Program-made: the position numbers and the translations under genes
In this document: positions 7,928-17,320 of the stretch, in pieces
How positions within the stretch are numbered: the stretch's first letter is position 1
How the letters are laid out: each line of letters begins with the position of its first letter
Assembly (NCBI RefSeq): GCF_003234115.2
Contig: NZ_CP126251.1
Location: 2,542,001-2,606,000 of the forward strand
DNA: 64,000 nt
Source: Curtobacterium sp. MCPF17_002
GTDB taxonomy: Bacteria; Actinomycetota; Actinomycetes; Actinomycetales; Microbacteriaceae
Reading direction: 5' to 3'
Notes under the pieces: generated by a model
Seen by the model: only the letters and a program-made list of their open reading frames with translations
Database searches by the model: none
Told to the model about the DNA's origin: nothing

Positions 7928-10802
7928 GCGCGACGCGTCCGTGCTCGACCGGCGGACGCGCTTCGCGCTCTGGCTGCGGCGCCCCGGCAGCTGGGTGGAG
8001 ATCGCGGCCTGGGCCGGTCTCGCCGCCTTCGTGGTCTGGACGCTCGGCCCGGCACTGATCGGCCACGGCACCTTCCTCAACACCGGGCTCCTCAGCCGGT
8101 ACACGCCGTGGGGCGAGTCGCTCCGCTCGATGACGAACTCGACGAACATCCTCAACAGCGACACGATCGACACCGTCGCCCCGCAGACCTCGCTCCTCAC
8201 CCGGCTGGCACACGAGGGCGTCTTCGCCGCCTGGAACCCCTACGTCGCCGGTGGCGCCGAGCTCGGCGGCATCCCCGACTCCGGCGCCTGGTCGCCGCTC
8301 TCGCTGCCCTGGTGGATCCTCCCCCTCGCCTACGCCCCCGGCATGGTGAAGCTGCTCGAGATCGTCGTCGTCACCGTCGGCATGTCGCTCCTGCTGCGCC
8401 GCTGGGGTGTCCCCCGCGCCGGCTGGGCGATCGCGGCCCTCGTCTACTCGTCGTCCGGCTTCATGGTCGCCTGGTCGAACTGGCCTCAGACCCGCGTCGC
8501 GGCGTTCATCCCGCTGCTCTTCTGGGCGATCGACCGCGCCGCGGTGGAACTCCGTGCGCGGGACGTCATCGCGGTGGCCGTGCCCCTCGCGTCGATGCTG
8601 CTCGGCGGGTTCCCGGCGATCGTCGGGTACGCGCTCTTCATCGGCGGCCTGTACTTCCTCGTCCGCACGATCGTCGCGCACCGCCGGTGGTTGCCGGTCG
8701 TGGGCAGCGGCGTCATCGCGGTCGGCGGCATCGTGTTCGGGTTGCTGCTGTCGGCGTGGCAGCTCGTCCCCTTCGCGATCAACGCCACGAGCCTGGTCGA
8801 CTTCAGCGGCCGCGGGCAGAGCGGCCCGAACGGCCTCGGGGTCCCGCCGCTCGTCAGCGCGTGGGTGCCGGACATCTCGTTCGTGCAGAGCACCGGGCCG
8901 GCATGGGGCATCCGCAACCCGGTCGAGGAGTACTCGTACCTCGGGGTCGCGGCGGTCGTGCTCATCGCGGCGGCGGTCCTCATCCGGCCGGCGGTGCGGA
9001 ACAGGACGGCCCGCACGCACGGCGTCGTCGCCATCGTCGCGTCGATGCTCGCCCTCGCCGTCGTCATCGTCTACCTGGGCGGCCCCGTCCTCTCCGCCGT
9101 CCGCGAGCTCCCGGTCTTCGACACCAACCCGATCGGGCGCGCCCGCGTCGTCGTGATGTTCCTCGCGGCCGCGATGGCCGGTGTCGGCTTCGGGCGCCTC
9201 GTGCAGCCCGAGAACCTCCGCGACGAACTCGCGCGCTTCCGGTCGGCCGGTCCCCTCCGCCGCACCGGACGGGTCCTCGCGATCGCCGTGGTGCTGTTCG
9301 TCGCCGTCGGCGTCGGGGTGCAGACCCTGCTGGCGATCGCCCCGATCTCCGAGCAGTACGTGCACCGCACGAAGGTCGAGATCCTCACGGTGGGCGTGCT
9401 CGGCATCGCCACCGTGGTGCTCGTCGTGCTCGTCTGGGTGCTGCGCTCGCGCGTGCTCACCACGATCGCCTCGGTCGGCGTGGTCGCGCTCGTCGCCGCA
9501 CCCGCCGTCGTGGTCACGCTCCCCTGGTGGCCGATCGCGTCGACCTCGACGTTCTACCCGACCACCCCGGCGATCGACTACCTGAAGGAGCACGTCTCCG
9601 ACCAGGACCGCTACGCCACCACCGGCAGCGCCATGCTCCCGGGGTCCTCGTCCTACTGGCAGATCCGTGAGACCACGGGCCACGCGTTCCAGACGAGCGA
9701 GTGGAAGACCCTCATGCGGGCCGTCGACCCGGACACGTACCCGACGGCGACCTACCTCACCTTCGAGCCGAACCTCATGCCGTCGCTCGCCACGTCGGGG
9801 ATCCTCGACCGGCTCAGCACGAAGTACCTCGTGGCCGACCCGTCCGCCCCGCTCGCCGGCACCGCCGAACCGGGCGCTGCGCAGACGAAGTGGTCGGACC
9901 TGACGGCCGCGAACCCGTCGGTCGACTCGGCCAGCCACACCGGCCCGGTCAACGGCATCACGTTCACCGGACCGCCGGCACCGACGACGTCCGCGAAGGG
10001 CATGACCCTGCGCGTCGAGATCGTCGCGGACGGCTCCGGCAAGACGCTCGCGTCCACGTCGAGCTGGGTCCCCGGCCTGGGCGGACCGCGGAACGTCGCG
10101 CTCGAGGGGTCGACCATCCCCGCATCGACGTCGTGGCACATCCGCATCAGCGTCACCGGGCAGGACAAGCTCGTGCCGATCGGCACGGACGACGCCGGCG
10201 ACGCCGTGATGAGCATCACCCGACCGGTCAGCGGCGACGGGGTCTCCGTCGTGCACACCGGCGACGCGACGATCTACGAGCGCGGCGACGCCCTGCCCCG
10301 CGTGCGCTGGGCGTCCGACCAGGTCGTCGAGCGGACCCAGACCGCACGGGTCCGGACCCTCGCCGAGCAGTCGCTGCCGGACTCCACCGTCGTGCTCAGC
10401 GCTCCGTCGACGCACACGGCCGACCCGGACGGCACCGCGACGATCAGGCTGCAGGGCGACGACGTCAACCGGACCGTCGCGAAGGTGGACGCCACCGCCG
10501 GTGGTTGGGTGGTCGTCGCCGACTCGCTCCAGCGTTCCGGGTGGACGGCGACCGTCGACGGCGAGCCGACCCGTCTCGTCGCGGCCGACGACGCCGGCGC
10601 CGCCGTGTGGGTCCCCGCGGGCGAGCACACCGTGGCGCTGCAGTACGCCGTGCCCGGCGCCCGGGCCGGGTACCTGCTGAGCGGCGCCGCCGTCGTCGTC
10701 GCGGTGCTCACCTGCATCGTCGTCACCGTGCTCGTCCGGCGCCGCCGGAAGCGCCGGGGCCGAGGGGCCGCGAGCCCCGCACCGGCGGAACCGCAGGCAT
10801 GA
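7917..10802 (+). CDS. YfhO-family GT-C membrane glycosyltransferase
   Basis: 961 residues. About a dozen membrane helices occupy residues 30-540, followed by a large extracytoplasmic C-terminal part and a final helix near residue 925 with a basic RRRRKRRGRG tail. The N-terminal block GHGTFLNTGLLSRYTPWGESL, then WNPYVAGGAELGGIPDSGAWSPL and YSSSGFMVAWSNWPQTR, are features of the YfhO family, whose members transfer sugars from polyprenyl-phosphate carriers to wall polymers such as teichoic acids. Start ATG 7917 lies inside the end of the GT2 gene. The acceptor here is unknown; the rhamnose glycan of the same locus is the obvious candidate. Confidence 0.82.
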   Translation: MATERDASVLDRRTRFALWLRRPGSWVEIAAWAGLAAFVVWTLGPALIGHGTFLNTGLLSRYTPWGESLRSMTNSTNILNSDTIDTVAPQTSLLTRLAHEGVFAAWNPYVAGGAELGGIPDSGAWSPLSLPWWILPLAYAPGMVKLLEIVVVTVGMSLLLRRWGVPRAGWAIAALVYSSSGFMVAWSNWPQTRVAAFIPLLFWAIDRAAVELRARDVIAVAVPLASMLLGGFPAIVGYALFIGGLYFLVRTIVAHRRWLPVVGSGVIAVGGIVFGLLLSAWQLVPFAINATSLVDFSGRGQSGPNGLGVPPLVSAWVPDISFVQSTGPAWGIRNPVEEYSYLGVAAVVLIAAAVLIRPAVRNRTARTHGVVAIVASMLALAVVIVYLGGPVLSAVRELPVFDTNPIGRARVVVMFLAAAMAGVGFGRLVQPENLRDELARFRSAGPLRRTGRVLAIAVVLFVAVGVGVQTLLAIAPISEQYVHRTKVEILTVGVLGIATVVLVVLVWVLRSRVLTTIASVGVVALVAAPAVVVTLPWWPIASTSTFYPTTPAIDYLKEHVSDQDRYATTGSAMLPGSSSYWQIRETTGHAFQTSEWKTLMRAVDPDTYPTATYLTFEPNLMPSLATSGILDRLSTKYLVADPSAPLAGTAEPGAAQTKWSDLTAANPSVDSASHTGPVNGITFTGPPAPTTSAKGMTLRVEIVADGSGKTLASTSSWVPGLGGPRNVALEGSTIPASTSWHIRISVTGQDKLVPIGTDDAGDAVMSITRPVSGDGVSVVHTGDATIYERGDALPRVRWASDQVVERTQTARVRTLAEQSLPDSTVVLSAPSTHTADPDGTATIRLQGDDVNRTVAKVDATAGGWVVVADSLQRSGWTATVDGEPTRLVAADDAGAAVWVPAGEHTVALQYAVPGARAGYLLSGAAVVVAVLTCIVVTVLVRRRRKRRGRGAASPAPAEPQA

Positions 10803-10851
10803 CACCCACGGCCGCGGGCCCCGCACCGGCGCCGCCGCAGGCGTGACACCC
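10774..10851 (+). repeat. 34-bp imperfect direct repeat at the end of the YfhO gene
   Basis: 10774-10807 and 10818-10851 match at 30 of 34 positions; both begin GCCCCGCACCGGCG and end TGACACCC. The first copy encodes the C-terminus and stop of the YfhO protein. The second lies directly before the rmlB -10 box. Confidence 0.75.
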
Positions 10852-10857
10852 TAGTAT
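10852..10857 (+). promoter_or_regulatory. Candidate -10 box for rmlB
   Basis: TAGTAT lies 45 bp before GTG 10903. It directly abuts the second copy of the 34-bp repeat, so the duplication has supplied the upstream promoter sequence. Confidence 0.4.
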
Positions 10858-10902
10858 CGTCAATCGATCCAACGTCCCGACTCCGAAAAGGAACCAGACC
10901 TC

Positions 10903-11889
10903 GTGAAGATCCTCGTCACCGGCGGAGCCGGCTTCATCGGCTCGAACTTCGTCCGACGCACCCTGCAGGACGCGTACCCCGGGCTCGAGGGCGCCGAGGT
11001 CGTCGTGTACGACGCACTCACCTACTCGGGCAACCTCGAGAACCTCGCACCCGTCTCGGACTCGCCGCGCTACACCTTCGTGCAGGGCGACATCCGCGAC
11101 GCCGAGAAGCTCGACGAGGTCATCCCCGGCATCGACGCGATCGTGCACTTCGCCGCCGAGTCCCACGTCGACCGGTCGGTCCGCGACTCCGGCATCTTCG
11201 TCGAGACGAACGTGGTCGGCACCCAGCGTCTGCTCGACGCGGCGCTCCGGCACGGCACCGAGCGGTTCGTGCACGTCTCGACCGACGAGGTCTACGGGTC
11301 GATCAGCGAGGGCTCGTGGGACGAGGAGCGCCCGCTCGAGCCGAACTCGCCGTACTCGGCGTCGAAGGCCGGCAGCGACCTGCTCGCCCGCAGCTACCAC
11401 CGCACCCACGGGCTGAACCTCTCGATCACGCGCTGCTCGAACAACTACGGGCCGTACCACTTCCCCGAGAAGGTCATCCCGCTCTTCGTCACGAACCTGA
11501 TCGACGACGTGCACGTCCCGCTGTACGGCGAGGGCAACAACATCCGCGACTGGCTGCACGTCGACGACCACACCCGCGGCATCGCGCTCGTGCTCACCAA
11601 GGGCCGCGCGGGCGAGATCTACAACATCGGCGGCGGCACCGAGCTGACGAACAAGGAGCTCACGCAGCTCCTCCTCGACGCGACCGGCAAGGACTGGTCG
11701 TACGTCGACCGCGTCGCCGACCGCCTCGGACACGACCTCCGCTACTCGGTGGACATCTCGAAGATCCAGGCCGAGCTGGGCTACGAGCCGCAGGTGCCGT
11801 TCGAGCAGGGCCTCGCCGACGTCGTGCAGTGGTACCGCGACAACCGCTCCTGGTGGGAGCCGCTCAAGGAGCGCGCCGCCCTCTCCTGA
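10903..11889 (+). CDS. rmlB: dTDP-glucose 4,6-dehydratase RmlB
   Basis: 328 residues, extended SDR fold. The NAD-binding GGAGFIGSNFV is at residues 7-17; the catalytic YSASKAG (YxxxK) and the RCSNNYGPYHFPEK block are family hallmarks. It converts dTDP-glucose to dTDP-4-keto-6-deoxyglucose, the second step to dTDP-rhamnose. GTG 10903 has AAAAGGAA at 10886-10893 as ribosome binding site. rmlD follows after 41 bp on the same strand. Confidence 0.97.
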   Translation: MKILVTGGAGFIGSNFVRRTLQDAYPGLEGAEVVVYDALTYSGNLENLAPVSDSPRYTFVQGDIRDAEKLDEVIPGIDAIVHFAAESHVDRSVRDSGIFVETNVVGTQRLLDAALRHGTERFVHVSTDEVYGSISEGSWDEERPLEPNSPYSASKAGSDLLARSYHRTHGLNLSITRCSNNYGPYHFPEKVIPLFVTNLIDDVHVPLYGEGNNIRDWLHVDDHTRGIALVLTKGRAGEIYNIGGGTELTNKELTQLLLDATGKDWSYVDRVADRLGHDLRYSVDISKIQAELGYEPQVPFEQGLADVVQWYRDNRSWWEPLKERAALS

Positions 11890-11930
11890 GCGAGCACCCG
11901 GACGACCACCACCGACACGGAAGCGACACC

Positions 11931-12782
11931 ATGACCCGGTACCTCATCACCGGCGCTGCCGGCATGCTCGGCCACGACCTCCAGCACGCCCTCGCCGGCC
12001 GTGACGTCACCGCACGTTCCCGTGCCGAGCTCGACATCACCGACCCGGCAGCCGTGGACGCCGCGGTCGCCGGGCACGACGTCGTCATCAACTCGGCCGC
12101 CTACACGAAGGTGGACGACGCGGAGACCCACGAGGACGACGCCCAGTCGGTCAACGCCACGGGCCCGGCGCTGCTCGCCGAGGCCGCGGTCCGGCACGGC
12201 GCCAAGCTCGTGACGATCTCGACGGACTACGTGTTCGACGGCAACGGGACGGCGCCGTACGCCGAGGACGCCCCGACCGACCCGCTCAACGCCTACGGGC
12301 GGACCAAGGCGGCGGGCGAGGCCCTGGTGCGCGAGATCGCCCCGGACTCGTCGTACGTCGTCCGCACCGCGTGGATCTACGGCGCGCACGGGCCGAACTT
12401 CGCGGCGACGATGCTCCGGCTCGCGGCGACGCACGACACCGTCAGCGTCGTGACGGACCAGGTGGGGCAGCCCACGTGGACCGGGGACCTCGCGGCGCGG
12501 ATCGTCGAGATGCTCGACGCCGACGCCCCGGCCGGCACCTACCACGGCACGAACAGCGGGCAGGGCTCCTGGTACGACTTCACCCGCGCGATCTTCTCCG
12601 AGAACGGGCTCGACCCGGAGCGGGTGCTCCCCACCGACAGCGCGGCCTTCGTCCGTCCGGCGCCGCGCCCGGCGTACAGCGTGCTCGGCCACGACGGTTG
12701 GTCCCGCGCGGGCCTGGCACCGATGCGGGACTGGCGCGAGGCGCTGCACGCGGCGACCGCTGCCGGGGTCTTCAGCGCGTGA
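11931..12782 (+). CDS. rmlD: dTDP-4-dehydrorhamnose reductase RmlD
   Basis: 283 residues. The cofactor motif is GAAGMLGHDL; ISTDYVFDGNG, YGRTKAAGE (catalytic Tyr/Lys) and RTAWIYG are typical of RmlD. It reduces the 4-keto group with NAD(P)H to yield dTDP-L-rhamnose. The stop overlaps the start of the next gene as GTGA (12779-12782). Confidence 0.96.
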   Translation: MTRYLITGAAGMLGHDLQHALAGRDVTARSRAELDITDPAAVDAAVAGHDVVINSAAYTKVDDAETHEDDAQSVNATGPALLAEAAVRHGAKLVTISTDYVFDGNGTAPYAEDAPTDPLNAYGRTKAAGEALVREIAPDSSYVVRTAWIYGAHGPNFAATMLRLAATHDTVSVVTDQVGQPTWTGDLAARIVEMLDADAPAGTYHGTNSGQGSWYDFTRAIFSENGLDPERVLPTDSAAFVRPAPRPAYSVLGHDGWSRAGLAPMRDWREALHAATAAGVFSA

Positions 12783-13726
12783 CGGACCCGTCCACGCTGG
12801 TGGTCGGCGCCGGGGGGTTCCTCGGCGGTGCCGTCCACCGCTCGCTCACGGCGCGGGGTACCGACCCCGTGGCCGCGCGCGTGCCGTGGGACGACCAGGA
12901 CGCCGCCGTGTCGGCGCTCGTCCACGCCGTCCGCGGGCTCCGTTCCGGTCCGGCTCCCTGGCGGCTCCTCTGGTGCGCGGGCACCGGGGTCGTCGCGACC
13001 GGGGCCGAGGTCTTCGACGAGGAGCAGCGGCTGATCGCCCGGGTCCTCGACGCGACCCGTGACGACCGGTCCGGTCCGGGCACGGTGTTCTTCGCGTCCT
13101 CCGCCGGAGCGGTGTACGCCGGCAGCGACGCGCCACCCTTCGACGAGGGCACCGAGCCCGCTCCGCTCGCGCCGTACGGTCACGCGAAGCTGGCGGCGGA
13201 GGCGCAGTTCCGCGGATGGGCGGACGCCACCGGCGCACGGCTCGTGGTCGGTCGGATCTCGAACCTGTACGGTCCCGGCGCGAACCTCCGGAAGCCGCAG
13301 GGGCTCGTGTCGCAGCTCACCCTCGCGCACCTCGAGGGTCGTCCGTCGTCGATCTACGTCCCGATGTCCACCACCCGCGACTACCTCTACATCGACGACG
13401 CGGTGGACATGGTCCTGCAGACCCTCGACCTCGTCGAGCAGGGCCCGTCGCCCGCGGCGGTGACGAAGATCCTCTCCTCGGGGCAGCCCGCGACCATCGC
13501 CGACGTCATCGACGCCGTCGAGCAGGCCATCGGCACGCGTCTCGACATCCGCGAGGGCGCGGACCCCTCGGCCACCTTCCAGGGACTCGACCTCCGGATG
13601 CGGTCCGCGGTGCTGCCGCAGGTCGGCGACCGCACCTTCGTCCCGTTCCGGCAGGGCGTCGCGACGACCGTCGACGCCATCCGCGCACACCGCGCACCCA
13701 TCGAGACCGACAGCTCCGAGCAGTAG
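12779..13726 (+). CDS. NAD-dependent epimerase/dehydratase (nucleotide-sugar SDR)
   Basis: 315 residues, extended SDR. GAGGFLGGAVH binds the cofactor, FFASSAGAVYAG holds the catalytic Ser, APYGHAKLAAE supplies YxxxK, and GRISNLYGPGANL and STTRDYLYIDDAVDMV are GalE-like substrate-domain motifs. The product is probably another modified nucleotide sugar for the same glycan; whether it epimerises, dehydrates or reduces cannot be decided. GTG 12779 overlaps the rmlD stop, so translation is coupled. Confidence 0.85.
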   Translation: MTDPSTLVVGAGGFLGGAVHRSLTARGTDPVAARVPWDDQDAAVSALVHAVRGLRSGPAPWRLLWCAGTGVVATGAEVFDEEQRLIARVLDATRDDRSGPGTVFFASSAGAVYAGSDAPPFDEGTEPAPLAPYGHAKLAAEAQFRGWADATGARLVVGRISNLYGPGANLRKPQGLVSQLTLAHLEGRPSSIYVPMSTTRDYLYIDDAVDMVLQTLDLVEQGPSPAAVTKILSSGQPATIADVIDAVEQAIGTRLDIREGADPSATFQGLDLRMRSAVLPQVGDRTFVPFRQGVATTVDAIRAHRAPIETDSSEQ

Positions 13727-13729
13727 GAT
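13724..13729 (+). promoter_or_regulatory. -10 box for leaderless acyltransferase transcript
   Basis: TAGGAT lies six bases before ATG 13736 and overlaps the stop codon of the upstream gene. Confidence 0.45.
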
Positions 13730-13735
13730 CACGGC

Positions 13736-14893
13736 ATGCGTGATCGACCCGCGGGCCGCATCGGGTCGTTGGACGGACTCCGCGGCGTCGCCGCCGCCGT
13801 CGTCCTGGTCCACCACGGACTGCTCGTCGTGCCGACCCTCTCCGACGGCAACAACGGCCAACCGATCCCGGCGAACCGCGCCTGGCTCGTCGACACACCC
13901 CTGCACCTCTTCTGGGCCGGTGGCGAGGCCGTGTTCGTCTTCTTCGTGCTGAGCGGGTTCGTGCTGACGCTCCCGGCGCTCCGGCGCGCGCAGGACTGGT
14001 TCGCGTACTACCCGAGCAGGATGCTCCGGCTCTACATCCCGGTGATCGCCTCGGTCGCGCTGGCGCTCGCCCTGTTCCTGCTCGTCCCGCGCACCTCCGA
14101 GCCCGGCGCCTCCGGTTGGCTGCTCCGGCACGTCGAGCCCCTCACCGCCGGCGGTCTGCTCGGCGACGTGACCCTGATCTCCCCGACGCGGCTGAACAGT
14201 CCGCTGTGGTCCCTGACGTGGGAGGTCGCGTTCTCGCTCCTGCTCCCGCTCTTCGTCCTCATCGCGAAGGCGACCCGACGTGTCTGGTGGCTCACCGCGA
14301 TCGCCGCGCTCGTGCTCTCGGCGCTCGGCCGGCAGACCCACGACGACTGGCTCATGTACCTGCCGATGTTCCTGCTCGGCTCGGCGCTGGCCGCCGGGTG
14401 GGAGCGGATCCCGGAGATCCGTCGTGGTCCGGGATGGGTCCTCGCCGGGCTGGCCGTGCTCGGCATCACGTTCGAGTGGTGGATCCCCCGCTCCCTGGTC
14501 GGCATCCACGTCCCGATGGTGGTCGTCGCCTCGGCGGGGCTCATCGTCCTGCTGTGCGGCAAGTGGCTGCCGGCCGAACGGGTGATGCTCGGACCGATCC
14601 CGCGGGCCCTGGGCCGACTCTCGTTCAGCCTCTACCTCGTGCACGAACCGATCACGGTGTCGGTCGCGTACCTGCTGCCGACGTCCGTGCCGTGGCTCAC
14701 GCCGATCATCGCGATCCCGATCGCCGTCGTCGTCGCGGGGCTCTTCGCCCGGCTCGTGGAACTGCCCGCGCACCGGCTCGCGAAACGGGTGGCCCGTTCC
14801 ATCACCGTGCGCCGGGGACGGGTCGGCGGAACGCCGCCGCAGGGCGGCGTCGAGCACGCGCGTCTGCCCGACGACGACCGTCGGGCTGCCTGA
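13736..14893 (+). CDS. Acyltransferase-3 family membrane protein
   Basis: 385 residues, about ten membrane helices. The N-terminal block SLDGLRGVAAAVVLVHHGL, with the conserved His, and FFVLSGFVLTLP are standard for acyltransferase family 3 (OatA/OafA). Such proteins O-acetylate or succinylate surface sugars from acyl-CoA across the membrane. The location after the rhamnose genes suggests decoration of this polysaccharide. There is no C-terminal SGNH domain, so it would act alone or with a partner elsewhere. Confidence 0.88.
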   Translation: MRDRPAGRIGSLDGLRGVAAAVVLVHHGLLVVPTLSDGNNGQPIPANRAWLVDTPLHLFWAGGEAVFVFFVLSGFVLTLPALRRAQDWFAYYPSRMLRLYIPVIASVALALALFLLVPRTSEPGASGWLLRHVEPLTAGGLLGDVTLISPTRLNSPLWSLTWEVAFSLLLPLFVLIAKATRRVWWLTAIAALVLSALGRQTHDDWLMYLPMFLLGSALAAGWERIPEIRRGPGWVLAGLAVLGITFEWWIPRSLVGIHVPMVVVASAGLIVLLCGKWLPAERVMLGPIPRALGRLSFSLYLVHEPITVSVAYLLPTSVPWLTPIIAIPIAVVVAGLFARLVELPAHRLAKRVARSITVRRGRVGGTPPQGGVEHARLPDDDRRAA

Positions 14894-14933
14894 CCGCCCA
14901 CTCCGCGCGTCGGGGTGCGTCGGTGGGCGGTCA
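14891..14933. terminator. Bidirectional terminator hairpin
   Basis: TGACCGCCCAC and its complement GTGGGCGGTCA are separated by 21 bases, between convergent genes. The left arm includes the acyltransferase stop codon. Confidence 0.6.
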
Positions 14934-14999
14934 CCACTCGGGCACGAGCCGCGGCCGGATCCGATGCGACCGGCCACGTCGCGGCCCGGTCCGACACGG

Positions 15000-16178
15000 T
15001 CAGCGCCGCGCCGCCGCCAGCAGTTCGCGGTACCGGTCGCCGACGGCGTCGACGGTGTGCGCGGCCGCCGTCTGCGCGGCGGCACGGCCGAGCCGCTCGG
15101 CCAGCGCCGGGTCGGCGAGCAGCCGGTCGACCGCTGCGGCCAGCGCACCGGCGTCCCCGGGTGCGACGAGCAGGCCGTTCACGCCGTCCTCGATGACGTC
15201 GACGATGCCGGGCACCGCCGACGCGACGATCGCGCACCCGGCGGACATCGCCTCGAGGAGCGCCACCGGCAGGCCGTCACGGTCACCGTTGGCGGCCGGG
15301 ACGGACGGGTACAGCGCGATGGCGGCCTTCGCGTACTCCGACGCGAGGTCCTCTTTCCCGCGAGCGCCGAGGAACGTGACCGCGGCGCCCGCACGGGCCT
15401 CGAGCGGCGCGCGGAGCGGCCCGTCACCGACGATCGCGACCTCAGCCGGCTGACGGCTCATCCGGTCGAGCGCGTCGATGAGGACGATCGCGCCCTTCTT
15501 CTCGACGAGCCGCCCGACGAACAGCACGCGTCCGGGGACCCGCGTCTCGCGCTCGACGGCACGGGTGATCGGCTCGAGGTCGACGCCCATCGGCACCACG
15601 TGCACCTGGTCCTCGCGGGCACCGAGCTTCCCGAGTTCCCGCGCCATGTCCGTGCTCATGCAGGTCACCGACGCGGCGCTGCGGATCACGGATCGCTTCA
15701 CCGCCTGGAGGAGCGGGTTGCGCAGGGCGTACAGGTCGCCGCCCAGCGTGGTCACGACGCGCGGCAGGTCGCCGAGGACGAGCTGGCCGACGGCCCCCTG
15801 CGGGATGATCCAGTGCAGGAGGGCGACGTCCGGCCGGGAGCGGCGACGCTCGCGACGGAGCGCCGCGGCCATCGACACGAAGAAGAACGGCACCTGCAGC
15901 CAGCGGGTCTTGTCCGCCTTGAGGTTGTCCACGATGGCGCCGTCGGCGAGGTCGCGCCAGCGCGCCGGGAAGTACCCGTAGCGGCGGACCTCGACGTCGC
16001 CGATCCGCTGGTGGGCGCGGGCACCCTTCGTCATCGGCGCGACGACCACGACGCGGTACTCGTCCGACAGGGCGATCGCGAGGTCGAGCACGAACCCGGG
16101 TGTGCCGTCACCGGCCTCGGCGGGGAAGGTCGACGCGGCGACGAGCAGGGTCGGACGGAGGTCCTGATCGGGTCGCAT
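15000..16178 (-). CDS. GT4 family glycosyltransferase
   Basis: 392 residues. N-terminal ASTFPAEAGDGTPGFVLDLAIAL, then VLFVGRLVEKKGAIVLIDAL and the donor-site block DGLPVALLEAMSAGCAIVAS. Family members transfer hexoses in exopolysaccharide or glycolipid synthesis. ATG 16178 is chosen over an upstream ATG at 16217 because GGGAG lies eight bases before it and the longer form would run past the divergent start at 16208. Confidence 0.88.
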   Translation of the reverse strand: MRPDQDLRPTLLVAASTFPAEAGDGTPGFVLDLAIALSDEYRVVVVAPMTKGARAHQRIGDVEVRRYGYFPARWRDLADGAIVDNLKADKTRWLQVPFFFVSMAAALRRERRRSRPDVALLHWIIPQGAVGQLVLGDLPRVVTTLGGDLYALRNPLLQAVKRSVIRSAASVTCMSTDMARELGKLGAREDQVHVVPMGVDLEPITRAVERETRVPGRVLFVGRLVEKKGAIVLIDALDRMSRQPAEVAIVGDGPLRAPLEARAGAAVTFLGARGKEDLASEYAKAAIALYPSVPAANGDRDGLPVALLEAMSAGCAIVASAVPGIVDVIEDGVNGLLVAPGDAGALAAAVDRLLADPALAERLGRAAAQTAAAHTVDAVGDRYRELLAAARR

Positions 16179-16207
16179 CCAGCGCGCTCCCTTAGAGTTG
16201 TCGGTCG

Positions 16208-17263
16208 ATGGACGCACAACAGCCTACGGGGTCGCCCGCAGGGTCCCCGGACCCGCTCGACACCTCCGCCGACCCCGCCACGGCCGCCGTGCCGACCACC
16301 GGTCGGCGCGCTCGCGTGCTCACCGCGGTGAAGTGGGTGGCGGCCGTCGTGGCCGTGGCGTTCCTCGTCTGGAGCGTCGCGAAGCAGTGGGACAAGATCG
16401 TCCACGACTTCGCCAGCCTCGACGCGGTCACGGTCGTCGTCGGCATCGTCTTCACGCTCGTCGCGCTCGTGGCCAACATGCTGTCCTGGCGAGCGATGAT
16501 GGCGGCGAGCGGGTACCGCGTGCGCCTCGCGGCCGCGTCCTCGATCTTCTTCGTCGGCCAGCTCGGCAAGTACATCCCCGGCGGCGTCTGGTCGATCGCC
16601 GCCCAGGCCGAGCTCGGCCGCGCGCACGGCCTGCAGCGCACCGGCAGCGCCGTGGCGGCCCTGGCCTCGATGCTCGTGAGCATCGTCACAGCAGCACTCG
16701 TCGGCATCGTCGCCGTCCTGCTCGCGTCGTCGACCGGCTTCGCGACCTTCTGGTGGCTCATCCCGCTCATCGTCATCGGGCTCGTCTGCCTCACCCCGCC
16801 CGTCCTCGGTCGGCTCATCGCCATCGCGTTCCGGGTGCTCCGTCGTCCCCCGCAGGACACCACGCTCACCTGGTCCGGCACCGTGATGTCGCTCGTCTGG
16901 TCCCTCGTCATGTGGGTGGCCTACGGCGTGCAGGCGTCCGTCGTGCTGCGGGCGTTCGGCGCCGACTCGCCCGCGCTCTTCCCGGTGGCCGTCGGCGCCT
17001 ACGCGGTGGCGTGGTTGGTCGGCTTCGTGGTGATCATCGCCCCGGCCGGCATCGGTCCGCGCGAGGGCATCCTCGTCCTGCTCCTGGGCAGCGTCGCCGG
17101 GGGGTCCGCACCGCTCGCCCTCGCCGTGATCAGCCGCGTCTTCATGACCATCGGCGACGTCGTCCTCGCCGGTGTCGGGGCGGTCCTCGCTGCACGGCAC
17201 CGCCGGGTCACCGCCGCGACGGCGCCCCGCGGGAGCACCCCGGTTCCTCCCCGTGCCGACTGA
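16208..17263 (+). CDS. Flippase-like membrane protein (LPG synthase TM / UPF0104 family)
   Basis: 351 residues. A soluble N-terminus of about 35 residues is followed by eight or so helices, with FFVGQLGKYIPGGVWSIAAQ and FVVIIAPAGIGPREG as the conserved family blocks. Relatives such as AglD and the MprF membrane half act on polyprenyl- or phospholipid-linked substrates, and a lipid-sugar flippase role is often proposed. Between two GT4 genes, a part in polysaccharide assembly is likely but not shown. A TAGAGT box at 16193-16198 would give a nearly leaderless mRNA. Confidence 0.8.
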   Translation: MDAQQPTGSPAGSPDPLDTSADPATAAVPTTGRRARVLTAVKWVAAVVAVAFLVWSVAKQWDKIVHDFASLDAVTVVVGIVFTLVALVANMLSWRAMMAASGYRVRLAAASSIFFVGQLGKYIPGGVWSIAAQAELGRAHGLQRTGSAVAALASMLVSIVTAALVGIVAVLLASSTGFATFWWLIPLIVIGLVCLTPPVLGRLIAIAFRVLRRPPQDTTLTWSGTVMSLVWSLVMWVAYGVQASVVLRAFGADSPALFPVAVGAYAVAWLVGFVVIIAPAGIGPREGILVLLLGSVAGGSAPLALAVISRVFMTIGDVVLAGVGAVLAARHRRVTAATAPRGSTPVPPRAD

Positions 17264-17320
17264 TATGGTCGGTTTCCGACCGAGCCGTGCGCACGGCAGC
17301 ACCACGAGGAGGCGCACCGC

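Noticed and set aside
7815-10826. Very long open frame on the minus strand opposite the YfhO gene
   Set aside because: It is Arg/Asp/Gly/His-rich with no domain and is the usual antisense shadow of a GC-rich gene; similar shadows at 16031-19099 (minus) and 19884-23999 (plus) were dropped for the same reason.
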